64,000 bases of DNA from M1-B18 sp048264125 (GCA_048264125.1 JBLXDM010000005.1:248001-312000); one strand, 5' to 3'; positions 41,308-49,825 are shown, counted from the stretch's first letter. The notes: generated by a model not told the origin, from the sequence alone. Made by a program: numbers and translations.

Positions 41308-43629
41308 TTATCCCCTGTAGCTATGCTTCACTCTATCTCTTTCCTCCGACTTTTTAGCATCGTTAAAACGATCCAGTGTCCCCACTAAGTATCCCGTTAT
41401 TCTTCTAATCCTTTCAAATTTCACGTTGCCCTCTTCTCTGCCACAGTTGGGACAATTACCATTGATTATCCCTGAATATCCGCAAACAGGGTCCCTGTCC
41501 ACTGGATGATTGATAGAGCCATATCCGATGCCTTCTTCCTTCATTACTCTTATAACCTTTTCAAAGGCTTCGGTGTTTTTGGAGGTATCGCCATCAAGCT
41601 CAACATAGGTGATATGACCTGCATTGGTGAGATTATGATACGGCGCTTCTTTTTTTATTTTATCAAATATATTGATTTTATAATAAACAGGTACATGGAA
41701 GCTGTTTGTATAATACTCTTTATCTGTAATACCTTCAATGCTGCCAAATTGCTCTCTGTCTATTTTCACCAGTCTACCAGCTATGCCCTCTGCCGGTGTA
41801 GCGATTAAGGAGTAGTTCATCTGATATGCCCTTGATGCTTCATCCACACGCTTCCTCATATGCTCTATGATGCTAAGGCCAAGCACCTGAGCCTCCTCCG
41901 ACTCTCCATGATGCTTGCCAGTTAAAGCCTTAAGACATTCGGCTAGTCCTATAAAGCCTAAGGTTAAGGTACCGTGCTTTAAAACTTCTCTGATTTCATC
42001 CTCCCAACCCAGCTTATCAGAATCAATCCAGACCCCTTGTCCCATAAGGAAGGGGAAGTTCTTAACCTTTTTCTGAGCTTGGATATTAAATCTGTCCATA
42101 AGCTGACTTATGATTAAATCCACTTTTTCATCCAGGGCCCTATAAAAGGCTTCTATATTGCCAGCACTATTTAATGCAATTCTTGGCAGGTTTACAGTTG
42201 TAAAGCTTAGGTTTCCTCTTCCATAAACCACCTCTTTTGATGGAGCATATACATTTGCCATCACCCTAGTTCTGCAGCCCATATATGCAATTTCCGTCTC
42301 AGGCTTACCTTCTTTGTAATACTTCAAATTAAAGGGTGCATCGATAAAGGAGAAGTTAGGAAACAACCTCTTCGCACTGACTCGGCAGGCCAGCTTAAAT
42401 AAATCATAATTTGGGTCTGCTTCATTATAATTTATGCCCTCTTTAACCTTAAATATCTGAATGGGGAATATTGGTGTTTCGCCATTTCCTAAGCCTGCTT
42501 CTGTAGCTAAAAGAAGATTTTTAACAACCATTCTACCCTCTAAGGATACATCTGTTCCATAATTAATAGAGCTAAATGGCACCTGGGCACCCGCTCGGGA
42601 ATGCATGGTATTTAAGTTATGAATAAATGCCTCCATCGCCTGATATGTACTTGAGTTAGTCTCATTATAAGCCTTTTGCCTTGCAAATTCCTGAGCCTTC
42701 CTTATTCTTGTCACATCCGTAAAATGCTTCAGCAGGTGTCTTTCTTCGATTTCTATATACTGAGGCGCCATATTTAAATTTGGCTCCAGCTGATATTCGT
42801 CGCTTATTTCCTTTATCACTTGCTTTACTAAAGCTTCAGCCTCTACATGATCAAAAATCAGCTGTATACTATTAACAAGATTTTTAGCATATAGCTTTTT
42901 ATAGGTCTTTTTAACCCCCTGCGCAATGCCATAATCAAAGTTTGGAATGCTTTGTCCGCCATGCTGGTCATTTTGATTGGATTGAATAGCGATACAAGCA
43001 AGGGCTGAATAGCTTTGTATATCATTTGGCTCTCTTAAATAACCATGTCCTGTACTAAAGCCATTTTTAAATAGCTTTTCAATATCGATTTGACAGCAGG
43101 TTGTGGTCAGGGTTAAGAAATCAAGGTCGTGTATATGGATATCACCAGCTTTATGGGCGCTTGAGTATTCTTGCTTTAAAACAAACATGTTATTGAACTG
43201 CTTTGCTCCTTCTGAGCCGTACTTCAGCATTGTTCCCATGGCGGTATTGCCATCGATATTTGCATTTTCACGCTTAACATCATTATCTTCAGCATCCTTA
43301 AAGGTTAAATCCTCATATATTTTCATAAGACGCGTATTCATTTCTCTCAATCTGGTTCTTTCAGCTCTATATATGATATAGGCCTTAGCAATCTCTGCCT
43401 TGCCATTGTTGATCAGGATCTTCTCGACAACATCTTGTATTTGCTCTACAGATGGGTTGATGCTCTTAATTTCCTTTTCTATGTACGCTACTGCCTCTTC
43501 AGCGATTTGGAAGGCAGCTTCATAATCCGCTATTCCTACGGATTTTGAGGCTTTAAATATCGCATTTGCAATTTTTTCGATATTAAAAGGAACCTCTCTT
43601 CCATCTCTTTTCAAAATTTTAGTAATCAT
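41308..43629 (-). CDS. nrdD: Anaerobic ribonucleoside-triphosphate reductase NrdD
   Basis: Glycyl radical enzyme that converts ribonucleoside triphosphates to deoxyribonucleotides without oxygen. 773 residues. N-terminal ATP-cone (KRDGREVPFNIEKIANAIFK), catalytic barrel with DIHIHDLDFL, active-site TTCCQIDIEKLF, and the C-terminal zinc site VCGYSGIINGNCPNCG (two Cys-x2-Cys halves) followed by the glycyl-radical loop RRITGYLVGTLDRFND. Start ATG 43629 has GGGGG upstream. nrdG follows and two NrdR boxes lie upstream, so the operon should be shut down when dATP is plentiful. Confidence 0.97.
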   Translation of the reverse strand: MITKILKRDGREVPFNIEKIANAIFKASKSVGIADYEAAFQIAEEAVAYIEKEIKSINPSVEQIQDVVEKILINNGKAEIAKAYIIYRAERTRLREMNTRLMKIYEDLTFKDAEDNDVKRENANIDGNTAMGTMLKYGSEGAKQFNNMFVLKQEYSSAHKAGDIHIHDLDFLTLTTTCCQIDIEKLFKNGFSTGHGYLREPNDIQSYSALACIAIQSNQNDQHGGQSIPNFDYGIAQGVKKTYKKLYAKNLVNSIQLIFDHVEAEALVKQVIKEISDEYQLEPNLNMAPQYIEIEERHLLKHFTDVTRIRKAQEFARQKAYNETNSSTYQAMEAFIHNLNTMHSRAGAQVPFSSINYGTDVSLEGRMVVKNLLLATEAGLGNGETPIFPIQIFKVKEGINYNEADPNYDLFKLACRVSAKRLFPNFSFIDAPFNLKYYKEGKPETEIAYMGCRTRVMANVYAPSKEVVYGRGNLSFTTVNLPRIALNSAGNIEAFYRALDEKVDLIISQLMDRFNIQAQKKVKNFPFLMGQGVWIDSDKLGWEDEIREVLKHGTLTLGFIGLAECLKALTGKHHGESEEAQVLGLSIIEHMRKRVDEASRAYQMNYSLIATPAEGIAGRLVKIDREQFGSIEGITDKEYYTNSFHVPVYYKINIFDKIKKEAPYHNLTNAGHITYVELDGDTSKNTEAFEKVIRVMKEEGIGYGSINHPVDRDPVCGYSGIINGNCPNCGREEGNVKFERIRRITGYLVGTLDRFNDAKKSEERDRVKHSYRG

Positions 43630-43699
43630 TATTGTAAAATCCCCCTTATGTATAAAAATTAATGCAATTCATAATTTTAAAACAAATCATCAGCGCCAA

Positions 43700-43747
43700 C
43701 CACCATATCTTGCATATACAAATGTTATCACTCACTACATTTTGTGT
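43700..43747. promoter_or_regulatory. Pair of NrdR boxes upstream of nrdD
   Basis: TCACTACATTTTGTGT (43732-43747) matches the 16-bp NrdR consensus acaCwAtATaTwGtgt well, and CCACCATATCTTGCAT (43700-43715) matches more weakly (about 11 of 16). Their starts are 32 bp apart, about three helical turns, the classical NrdR spacing. They lie 70-118 bp upstream of the nrdD start. Confidence 0.65.
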
Positions 43748-43780
43748 CAATCCATTATTTCAATTCATTAACTGCCAAGC

Positions 43781-43820
43781 AAAAAGCCCAGGGGATATAA
43801 TTTAATCTCTCCCAGGCATT
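43781..43820 (-). terminator. Intrinsic terminator after the DUF985 cupin gene
   Basis: On the minus strand GCCTGGGAGA pairs with TCCCCTGGGC (one mismatch, two G-T pairs), followed by TTTTT. It lies about 46 nt past the leftward stop at 43866. Confidence 0.7.
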
Positions 43821-43865
43821 TATCCTACTGCATACATAGCTAAACTGCGGTGTTTTATCACGCTT

Positions 43866-44360
43866 TTAAGTCAGCTTATGAATCACCTGCTGATGTTGAG
43901 GGTAATTTCCCATCATTTCATCCCTTGAAAATAACTCAAAGTCTCTAAAATCAAATCCTGGAGATACCATACAACCAACCAAAGCATGCCCTTCATTGTT
44001 CATGGCAGAGCCAAAAATATAGTCCTTTGGCACTAAAACCTGAGGCTTCTCTCCTTTTTCGATATTGAGCCCAAGCTGCTCAGTATATAGCTCACCTTCT
44101 GGACTAATCATGTAGATGGTTAGGGGCGAGCCTGAGTGATAGTACCACATTTCGTCAGATTTTAGCCTGTGAAATTTAGAAATTTCTCCATCCCGCAGTA
44201 AAAAATAGATGCTGGTCCAAAGGATTCGTTTGCCTTCAAAGCTGACGGTTAAGTCCTTTGAAGTTATATTTTCTTCCGAAGTATAAACCTCTTTATAAAA
44301 CCCACCTTCTGGATGCGGTATCATGTTCAAGCTTTTAATAAAATAATCAGCTGAATGCAT
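43866..44360 (-). CDS. Cupin protein of the DUF985 family
   Basis: About 164 residues. ATG 44360 is chosen because GAGGAG lies 8 nt upstream and because the promoter -10 (44394-44399) falls inside the longer frame that starts at 44414. The sequence HSADYFIKSLNMIPHPEGGF, then YKEVYTSEENI, TSIYFLLRDGEISKFHRLKS, DEMWYYHSGSPL and VGCMVSPGFDFRDFELF is typical of DUF985/YML079w proteins: a single double-stranded beta-helix domain with possible metal-binding His and Glu (FHRLKSDEMWYYH). Enzymatic activity is not established for the family. Confidence 0.9.
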   Translation of the reverse strand: MHSADYFIKSLNMIPHPEGGFYKEVYTSEENITSKDLTVSFEGKRILWTSIYFLLRDGEISKFHRLKSDEMWYYHSGSPLTIYMISPEGELYTEQLGLNIEKGEKPQVLVPKDYIFGSAMNNEGHALVGCMVSPGFDFRDFELFSRDEMMGNYPQHQQVIHKLT

Positions 44361-44393
44361 CGGGATGCTCCTCTCAATTTTTGCTTCTGTTTT

Positions 44394-44421
44394 ATTATAT
44401 CGGATTATTTTCATATGTAAA
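44394..44421 (-). promoter_or_regulatory. Promoter of the DUF985 cupin gene
   Basis: On the minus strand TTTACA (44421-44416), a 16-bp spacer and TATAAT (44399-44394). This sets a transcript start a few bases before the Shine-Dalgarno sequence and excludes the upstream ATG at 44414. Confidence 0.75.
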
Positions 44422-44552
44422 GATGGTTACGAATGTCCATATCAGAGATATCACACTTTTTTATAAATTCCTCTTTATTTTTTCAAAGGCCGCTTGAACT
44501 GCGCTATCAAAGTAGATCCGTTGCTATTTCTTAAATGCAATTTATGCTGAGC

Positions 44553-44996
44553 CTACTGATATTTCTTCATGAGAATTCTATATACGATAATGCCAATGCC
44601 ATACATAAAAATCCAAAGAATACTAAGATATAGAACCAACAGCTTTGTATCTAGTATACCCAATGAACCAATTACGGAGAAGATAATAATCGAAAGTGTA
44701 ATTATCAAGAGTGTTATAATATACGCAATTCGTCCTGATCGATTTCTCAGGCTTTCCTTGAGCTCATCTTTGAGATTAATCTGCTCTTCCTCCAGCCTTG
44801 CCCCATAGGCAGCTTTACGTTTTGGTGATGACCAATAAAAATACTTCCAAATTAAAGATAGACCGCCAACTAGCCCGGCACCTGAAAACCCGAATAACAA
44901 ACTACCAAGCGAGTTTTCTGTTCTGAGTGCAAACGACAGACACACAGCTCCTAATACCAAATACACCAATCCTATAAATAAGCTATTTTTCTTCAT
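44553..44996 (-). CDS. Hypothetical membrane protein paired with XRE regulator
   Basis: 147 residues. Two hydrophobic segments near the N-terminus (LFIGLVYLVLGAVCLSFAL and SLLFGFSGAGLVGGLSLIW), a charged middle (KAAYGARLEEEQINLKDELK), and two more near the end (IAYIITLLIITLSIIIFSV and LLVLYLSILWIFMYGIGIIV). Four membrane helices with a cytoplasmic loop. Starts 14 nt before the stop of the XRE gene, with its ribosome site inside that gene, so the two are translationally coupled. Such XRE/membrane pairs are frequent in Firmicutes; the function is unknown. Confidence 0.75.
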   Translation of the reverse strand: MKKNSLFIGLVYLVLGAVCLSFALRTENSLGSLLFGFSGAGLVGGLSLIWKYFYWSSPKRKAAYGARLEEEQINLKDELKESLRNRSGRIAYIITLLIITLSIIIFSVIGSLGILDTKLLVLYLSILWIFMYGIGIIVYRILMKKYQ

Positions 44997-45201
44997 TTTG
45001 CTCGCCTCCTCTACTAGGAAAGAAGATTTCCTCGATTCTTAGGCCGAAAAACTCGGATATTGTAAACGCCAAATCCAGTGAAGGATTATACTTACCATTC
45101 TCTATAGCACTGATTGTCTGCCTTGATACTTTCAATGCCTTCGAAAAGTCTTCCTGACTCAGGCCCTTAGCCTTTCTTAATTTTTCAACTAAATTGTGCA
45201 A
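44983..45201 (-). CDS. XRE-family transcriptional regulator
   Basis: 72 residues, a bare lambda-repressor-like helix-turn-helix: VEKLRKAKGLSQEDFSKALK then VSRQTISAIENGKYNPSLDL, and FFGLRIEEIFF at the end. The start is TTG 45201 with AAAGGAG 9 nt upstream. It overlaps the following membrane protein gene by 14 nt. This short type (YozG/YvaO-like) usually represses its own operon. Confidence 0.88.
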   Translation of the reverse strand: MHNLVEKLRKAKGLSQEDFSKALKVSRQTISAIENGKYNPSLDLAFTISEFFGLRIEEIFFPSRGGEQNEEK

Positions 45202-45391
45202 GTCACCAATCTCCTTTCGTCAAGTTTCCTTTACATTTATAGAATATCATCTCGCATCTCGAATGTCAATTTTCCTTTACAATTAAATTCAAAAACAGAG
45301 TGTTGTCTCTCCCTGCAGCTTTTCATGAAAAGCTATAGGTCATTTGGGTCAAATCATTGGTTAGGTCTGATTTATTATTTAGCTTCATAGT

Positions 45392-45447
45392 GTCAAGGGG
45401 ACGCTTTGTTTGACTTGTAAATAAGTCTAACAAAGCGTCCCCTTGAC
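45392..45447. repeat. Large inverted repeat with 25-bp arms
   Basis: The left arm begins GTCAAGGGGACGCTTTGTTT (45392-45416) and the right arm ends ACAAAGCGTCCCCTTGAC (45423-45447); they pair over 25 bp with one mismatch and a short AT-rich loop. No T-run follows. The GGGGACG...CGTCCCC core resembles repeat elements spread by REP-associated Y1 transposases in Clostridia; that identification is an inference. It lies between the XRE and degV genes. Confidence 0.75.
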
Positions 45448-45485
45448 TGTATTGGAGGCTTTTCTTTCTAAGTCATTAAAAATAC

Positions 45486-46403
45486 TTATCTTTCAATTAG
45501 ACCACGCATTGTATTTCTAACTAGTCCATCCTTTATATGCCCCTTCTCTATAAAAAACATGGATATTGCACCTAAGCCAACATGAGTTCCTACAGAAACC
45601 CCCATCTGCATAAGATATATGTCTCCAGCAAAATCAGTTTCGTTTTGTATTTTTATTTTCAAATTTTCGGCAACCTTTATATCTGATGTATATCCTATTA
45701 TAATAAAGCTTGTCATGGTCGTATCGTTTCTATTAATAAATTCATTGGTATAGTAATTTAGTACTCTATTTTGACCTCTTTCCTTTGCTACTATTGCGCC
45801 CTTACCTTTTCTCATGGTCATTATTGGCTTTAGTCGTAAAATCTTACCAATAAAGGCACTTGCATTTGTAAGCCTTCCACTTCTTATTAAATGATCTAAA
45901 TCGTCCACGGAAAGAAAATGCTTTACCTTTATTTTATAAGCTTCATTAAAGGCTACTATTTCTTCAAATGAAGCGCCATCTTCTCTCATCATGGCACTTT
46001 TTAAAACTAACCAACCACTGCCATGACTCATACATTTGGAGTCAACAACGTGAATTTTAATTATAGTATCTAAATTTTTCTCGCGGAAGTCACCCTCTGC
46101 AATTATAGCTGATTGATAAGAACCACTAGTTCCACTGGACATACATATACATAATATTTCTGTATATCCATCTCTAACAGCCTTATCCATGATATCTAAA
46201 AATTCCGTCGGACTTGGCATACCTGTTGTTGGGTACTCTGATAATGCCTTCAAAATGCCATAGAAATCATCCGGTTGAATATCTATTCTATCCTTATATA
46301 GCTTCCCCTCGATATTAATAGTCAAAGGTGCCAAGCTTATATCGTATTTTTCAAGTATTTCATTCGACAGATCACAGGTTGAATCAGCTATAATTTTTAT
46401 CAT
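45486..46403 (-). CDS. DegV family fatty-acid-binding protein
   Basis: 305 residues. DegV (FakB-like) proteins hold a fatty acid, and some present it to the FakA kinase. Typical motifs: KIIADSTCDLSNEILEKYDI at the N-terminus, DRIDIQPDDFYGIL, TGMPSPTEFLD, LCICMSSGTSGSYQSA, VDSKCMSHGSGWLVL, VDDLDHLIRSGRLTNASAFI, LKPIMTM and the end VGTHVGLGAISMFF. GGAGG lies 6-7 nt before the ATG. No fakA-type kinase gene is in the window, so ligand use is unknown. Stands alone. Confidence 0.93.
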   Translation of the reverse strand: MIKIIADSTCDLSNEILEKYDISLAPLTINIEGKLYKDRIDIQPDDFYGILKALSEYPTTGMPSPTEFLDIMDKAVRDGYTEILCICMSSGTSGSYQSAIIAEGDFREKNLDTIIKIHVVDSKCMSHGSGWLVLKSAMMREDGASFEEIVAFNEAYKIKVKHFLSVDDLDHLIRSGRLTNASAFIGKILRLKPIMTMRKGKGAIVAKERGQNRVLNYYTNEFINRNDTTMTSFIIIGYTSDIKVAENLKIKIQNETDFAGDIYLMQMGVSVGTHVGLGAISMFFIEKGHIKDGLVRNTMRGLIER

Positions 46404-46704
46404 TTATATCCTCCAAACTAATCGTTATGACTCTATTATATATCTATTCTCGAATTATATGCTACATTTTTCTCCATAATTCTTCTAAAATCGACATATT
46501 ATCGTCCTCACGATATTTGCTTCTGTTTTATCCTATCGGATTATTCCTATTTGTGAAGATAGTCAAATATCCGAAGCAATTTAATAGATTATCAGAGAAT
46601 AAGAATTTGCATTAATAATGGCATCTTCACCTCTTCTATTTCTCGTAAGTCATACTGGATTTTTGTAGGATGCCTCTTTTAATAATACCCAAATAGACCA
46701 ATCA
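46404..46704. other. Non-coding gap with repeat remnants
   Basis: About 300 bases. It holds the promoter side of the leftward degV gene, the degraded promoter copy at 46516-46562 and the half-repeat AATAATACCCAAATAGACCA at 46682-46701, which matches the flank of the palindrome at 36476-36511. The 62-codon rightward frame here has no ribosome site. Confidence 0.5.
46516..46562. repeat. Degraded copy of the cupin promoter region
   Basis: This stretch (TTTGCTTCTGTTTTATCCTA on) matches 44382-44428 at about four-fifths of positions, including the segment between -35 and -10. Here the -10 is TAGGAT and the -35 TTCACA, so it would be a poor promoter. No gene follows it on the minus strand. Confidence 0.55.
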
Positions 46705-47907
46705 CTATTTTTTACTATTATGAGACACTTCTTGAAGCATATGGCTTAATAATACAGTAGAAACATTCACTTGTTTACGATTGCTGTTTATTTTTTCTTC
46801 TGCCACAAAACCCTTTAATCTTGCTTTATGTTCATACATAGCTTTATCAGCTTGAGTGAATATAGAATATACACTTTCACTTCCTTCTTTTGCATAAAAA
46901 GCATACCCATAAGCAATTTCAATTTTAATGGAACGCTTTTCATTTAACTTTGTTAATAAATTATCTAATTTTTCCAGCCCACGCTCTACTGACTCCTTGT
47001 TAATCTCCTGGCAAATAACACAGAATTCATCCCCACCAATACGAAAGGTCGTCCCAATAGTAGAAAAACTTTCCTGTATACATTTAGCCGTATAGAAAAT
47101 GATCTCGTCACCGGCTTTGTGTCCATAATTATCATTATTTTTTTTTAAGTTGTTAATATCCAACACAATAATTGCAGCATTTTTATTAGTCTTAACAAAT
47201 TGCTCCATTTCTTTTTCAAATGCTGAACGATTTTTAATTCCAGTTTGAATATCATATTTGAACTGTAACTCTCGCAGCAGAATATAATATAGTAGCAATG
47301 ATATAGCCAGACTTCCCCAGATTAATAGTAGATCTTTAAATATTATTTGAAGAGCTGCTCCCAGCATAGGCATAAAAAGGATTACAACTAAAAATTTTCG
47401 ATTGTCAGTTTGGTATTCATCTGTGTTTCGTTTAACGGCAATCATTATCATAACGAAATAAAAGACACTAATTATCATCGGCAGTATAAAAATACTCCCC
47501 CGTAAATACTGATTTGAAGCATCAACGAAAAAGATCCAGCCCGTACTATAGCTTAGGACACATATGAAGGCATTCAGATATAAGGGTATGGCTAAAAACC
47601 ATTTATTAAATATTCTTTTTTGATTATTATCTGAGAGCATCAGAAAGATAAAAGGAACTACAGGACTCAAAGAAAACCCCAGTATGTTAGCGATACGATG
47701 GAATGCCACCAGTTTATTATTGGTCGAAAGCCCCAACAAAATAGTAAAAATTTCCAAAACGAGCAAAATAATTGTTACCACTGACACCGATATGTACATT
47801 TTATTTTTATAATTATTAATAACTGGGTTCCGTTTAGCCAAACTTATTGCTAAACAAAGTGCGATAATAGCAAGAATATCCGTGCTGATTGATGCTGTAA
47901 TGTTCAA
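46705..47907 (-). CDS. Membrane diguanylate cyclase (GGDEF)
   Basis: 400 residues, starting at TTG 47907 with GAGGTGAG 7 nt upstream. Residues ~5-215 contain about seven hydrophobic helices (DILAIIALCLAISLA, VVTIILLVLEIFTILLGL and so on), a sensor of the multi-helix type. Residues ~225-385 are a GGDEF domain with GIKNRSAFEKEM, IVLDINNLKKNNDNYGHKAG, TFRIGGDEFCVICQ and AYGYAFYAKEGS. The signature is intact and the RxxD inhibitory site is absent, so it should make c-di-GMP. Palindromic half-repeat sequence touches its stop codon. Confidence 0.9.
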   Translation of the reverse strand: MNITASISTDILAIIALCLAISLAKRNPVINNYKNKMYISVSVVTIILLVLEIFTILLGLSTNNKLVAFHRIANILGFSLSPVVPFIFLMLSDNNQKRIFNKWFLAIPLYLNAFICVLSYSTGWIFFVDASNQYLRGSIFILPMIISVFYFVMIMIAVKRNTDEYQTDNRKFLVVILFMPMLGAALQIIFKDLLLIWGSLAISLLLYYILLRELQFKYDIQTGIKNRSAFEKEMEQFVKTNKNAAIIVLDINNLKKNNDNYGHKAGDEIIFYTAKCIQESFSTIGTTFRIGGDEFCVICQEINKESVERGLEKLDNLLTKLNEKRSIKIEIAYGYAFYAKEGSESVYSIFTQADKAMYEHKARLKGFVAEEKINSNRKQVNVSTVLLSHMLQEVSHNSKK

Positions 47908-48144
47908 TTAGCTCACCTCAAAAATTAGTCTAAATATAAAAATCTAACTTGGCTAATATAATTTCTTTTATCTTCTTATATATTATATATTATTTGCTCA
48001 ATATTTCATATGAGCTAAGGAAGAAATTAGTAACTTATTCCATGGCACAGCAAATCTAATGATAGTAATATCATAGACCTCTGATTCGAGTACATTTATA
48101 AGCAAAGTATTTATTAAGTAGAATCAGTATTTGAAATAAAAGCA

Positions 48145-48188
48145 GGGTATTGCACTTAAAATCACTAATGAAATTAATTGCAATACCC
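48145..48188. repeat. Palindromic intergenic repeat, GGGTATTGC family
   Basis: GGGTATTGC and GCAATACCC are 9-bp arms around a 26-nt centre. The centre (ACTTAAAATCACTAATGAAA and on) is conserved in the degraded copies at 51151-51192 and 56838-56888, so the whole unit is a dispersed element, not a chance hairpin. Confidence 0.7.
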
Positions 48189-48297
48189 TATTCTTTTTTA
48201 GTCTAGATAGCTCCTAAACATACCAGTCTCCACTTAATACCATTATGGAAGACTTTCCCTAAGCTATTCTTTTGTTTTTCTTAGTTACTACTTATTT

Positions 48298-48440
48298 CTA
48301 GGTACTTTTTCCCAAAACAGATATGCTGGCAGGCTGTATCAATGCTACGCAAAGCATCATTGCAACCAATACAAATTCAGTTCCCCATACCAATGGTTTT
48401 CTCAGCTCTCCAGCCTTTCCTATAAATGATGTGTCGTAAA
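48298..48440 (-). pseudogene. Possible remnant of a membrane-protein gene
   Basis: On the minus strand a frame of about 47 codons without a start reads FIGKAGELRKPLVWGTEFVL then VAMMLCVALIQPASISVLGK and stops. It has the look of a C-terminal membrane helix with a charged lead. A stop codon lies just upstream. No family recognised, so it is only a possible remnant. Confidence 0.3.
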
Positions 48441-48460
48441 ACTAATAGCATTAACTATTT

Positions 48461-48658
48461 TTAATTAACATCTTTCTTTGCAATTTGAGATATAATTAAA
48501 CTTACACCTACATATGAAAGAGTCCATATTATTAGGTCTTTTAGAAAAAGCACCAAGTCAAAGTTGTCATAAAAAGGATTAAAAGATATCCCAGTTAATC
48601 CCCGAATTAATGATGCAATAAAATAAGTAATTAAAATTATGACAAATCCCTTCTTCAC
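48461..48658 (-). CDS. Small hypothetical membrane protein
   Basis: About 65 residues from GTG 48658 (AGGGGG 7 nt upstream; ATG 48676 has no ribosome site). Two hydrophobic segments, KKGFVIILITYFIASLIRGL and FLKDLIIWTLSYVGVSLIIS, joined by a polar loop. It lies 75 bp downstream of the RelB-type gene in the same direction. It does not resemble RelE/YafQ toxins. Function unknown. Confidence 0.5.
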   Translation of the reverse strand: MKKGFVIILITYFIASLIRGLTGISFNPFYDNFDLVLFLKDLIIWTLSYVGVSLIISQIAKKDVN

Positions 48659-48733
48659 TTCACATCCCCCTATCATTTAAACACTTTTACTGCTCATTTT
48701 TCTACAAGTCAGTAATCTGAAGCTTATACCGCT

Positions 48734-49039
48734 TCATGCGCGGGTCTTACGAAATCTCTGAAAGGCAGCAGATGCATCCTGCACATTACCTTTTTCGACA
48801 TCGTTATATCCATCCTTTAACCTGGCATGAATTTCATCCATTGTCATCAAATTAGCATTTACAGTAGCCGGCGCTTTAGGAAGCGTCACAGCAAAAGGTT
48901 TTCCGCCGGTCATTGAAATCTGCTTCAGATAAATATCTATTGCTGTAGCCATAGGCATGCCCAGTTGTGAAAGGACTTCCTCAGCCCTCCTTTTTACGTC
49001 AGGATTAACTCTTAAATTTAAGGTTGTAGTCTTTTCCAT
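48734..49039 (-). CDS. RelB/DinJ-family antitoxin
   Basis: 101 residues. N-terminal ribbon-helix-helix MEKTTTLNLRVNPDVKRRAE, EVLSQLGMPMATAIDIYLKQ and GGKPFAVTLP, typical of RelB/DinJ antitoxins, which bind DNA and neutralise a RelE/YafQ ribonuclease. A polar C-terminal tail follows. AAGGAG lies 8 nt before the ATG. No toxin gene of the RelE superfamily lies on either side, so it is an orphan or acts on a distant partner. Confidence 0.85.
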   Translation of the reverse strand: MEKTTTLNLRVNPDVKRRAEEVLSQLGMPMATAIDIYLKQISMTGGKPFAVTLPKAPATVNANLMTMDEIHARLKDGYNDVEKGNVQDASAAFQRFRKTRA

Positions 49040-49237
49040 GTTAATTATCTCCTTCTATTATCATCGTAACGTTATTGTCATTACATTTCAATAGATTTTC
49101 TACCTATTGTATATAACAAAATAGATCTGCACATTATGGCATAATTTTATTATCTATATTTGGACAATGTACCTGTCCCCTTGTCCCTAAATCTCTTAAA
49201 GAAGCAGCTCTTCCACTTTTCTAAAAAAGTTTCTCAT

Positions 49238-49825
49238 TTAAACGATCCTGATCCCTGCAAACCCATGGAAAAACAATATGCCTAGATCTGATCTAACCTT
49301 TGGATTCAGTTCTAATAATGGATGCTTAGATGCCATATCTTTAAACATGCCTATATATAGTAGGATTGCTTCATGGGAAAGTTCAGAATCAACAAACCCT
49401 TCCTTTTTCCCCTGTTCAATCAGCTCTAATAATAAGGGAATCGTTCTAGTCTGATAATAATCCTGTGCAAAAGCCTGAACTTCAGAATCCCTAAACATCA
49501 CAGACTGAAAAATCTCTTCATTTTCACTATTCACAGATCCTGCTTTAATAAAATACATTCTTTCAAATTTTTCAGAAAAAGAAAGATCACTGTCAAGTAA
49601 TTTTTCAAGTTCATTTATTAGTTTATCCATCAATTTAAAGGATACCTGCTTAATAAGATTATTTTTATTGTTAAAATGATTATATAAAGTCACTTGTGAT
49701 ACATTTGCCTTTTCTGCAATCTCAGCAATTCCTGTATCCTTTACCCCCTTTTCTATAAACAATTCAAGGGCAGCCTTAATAATTGCTTCTTTCTTCAATT
49801 GTGTACGACGTTCAAATCCATTCAT
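49238..49825 (-). CDS. TetR/AcrR-family transcriptional regulator
   Basis: About 195 residues. ATG 49825 is chosen because GAGGTG lies 6 nt upstream; GTG 49834 is inside that site. The N-terminal DNA-binding domain is RRTQLKKEAIIKAALELFIE, KGVKDTGIAEIAEKANVSQV and TLYNHFNNKNNLIKQVSFKL; the rest is a helical ligand-binding part. It is divergent from the small-peptide/hydrolase genes, across a 155-bp region with a strong promoter flanked by inverted AAATGAAA/TTTCATTT arms, so it is likely their repressor. Confidence 0.9.
   Translation of the reverse strand: MNGFERRTQLKKEAIIKAALELFIEKGVKDTGIAEIAEKANVSQVTLYNHFNNKNNLIKQVSFKLMDKLINELEKLLDSDLSFSEKFERMYFIKAGSVNSENEEIFQSVMFRDSEVQAFAQDYYQTRTIPLLLELIEQGKKEGFVDSELSHEAILLYIGMFKDMASKHPLLELNPKVRSDLGILFFHGFAGIRIV

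Larger units (their letters stand above)
47908..48460. other. Non-coding gap with repeat and gene scrap
   Basis: About 550 bases. It contains the promoter side of the leftward cyclase gene, the palindromic repeat at 48145-48188 and a membrane-protein-like scrap at 48298-48440, each listed separately. No intact gene was found. Confidence 0.5.

Noticed and set aside
46427..46615. Rightward frame of 62 codons
   Set aside because: No ribosome binding site; the region holds repeat remnants and the degV promoter side.
48461..48658. Small membrane protein as the RelE-type toxin of the neighbouring antitoxin
   Set aside because: Two hydrophobic helices and no RelE fold features; kept as hypothetical membrane protein.
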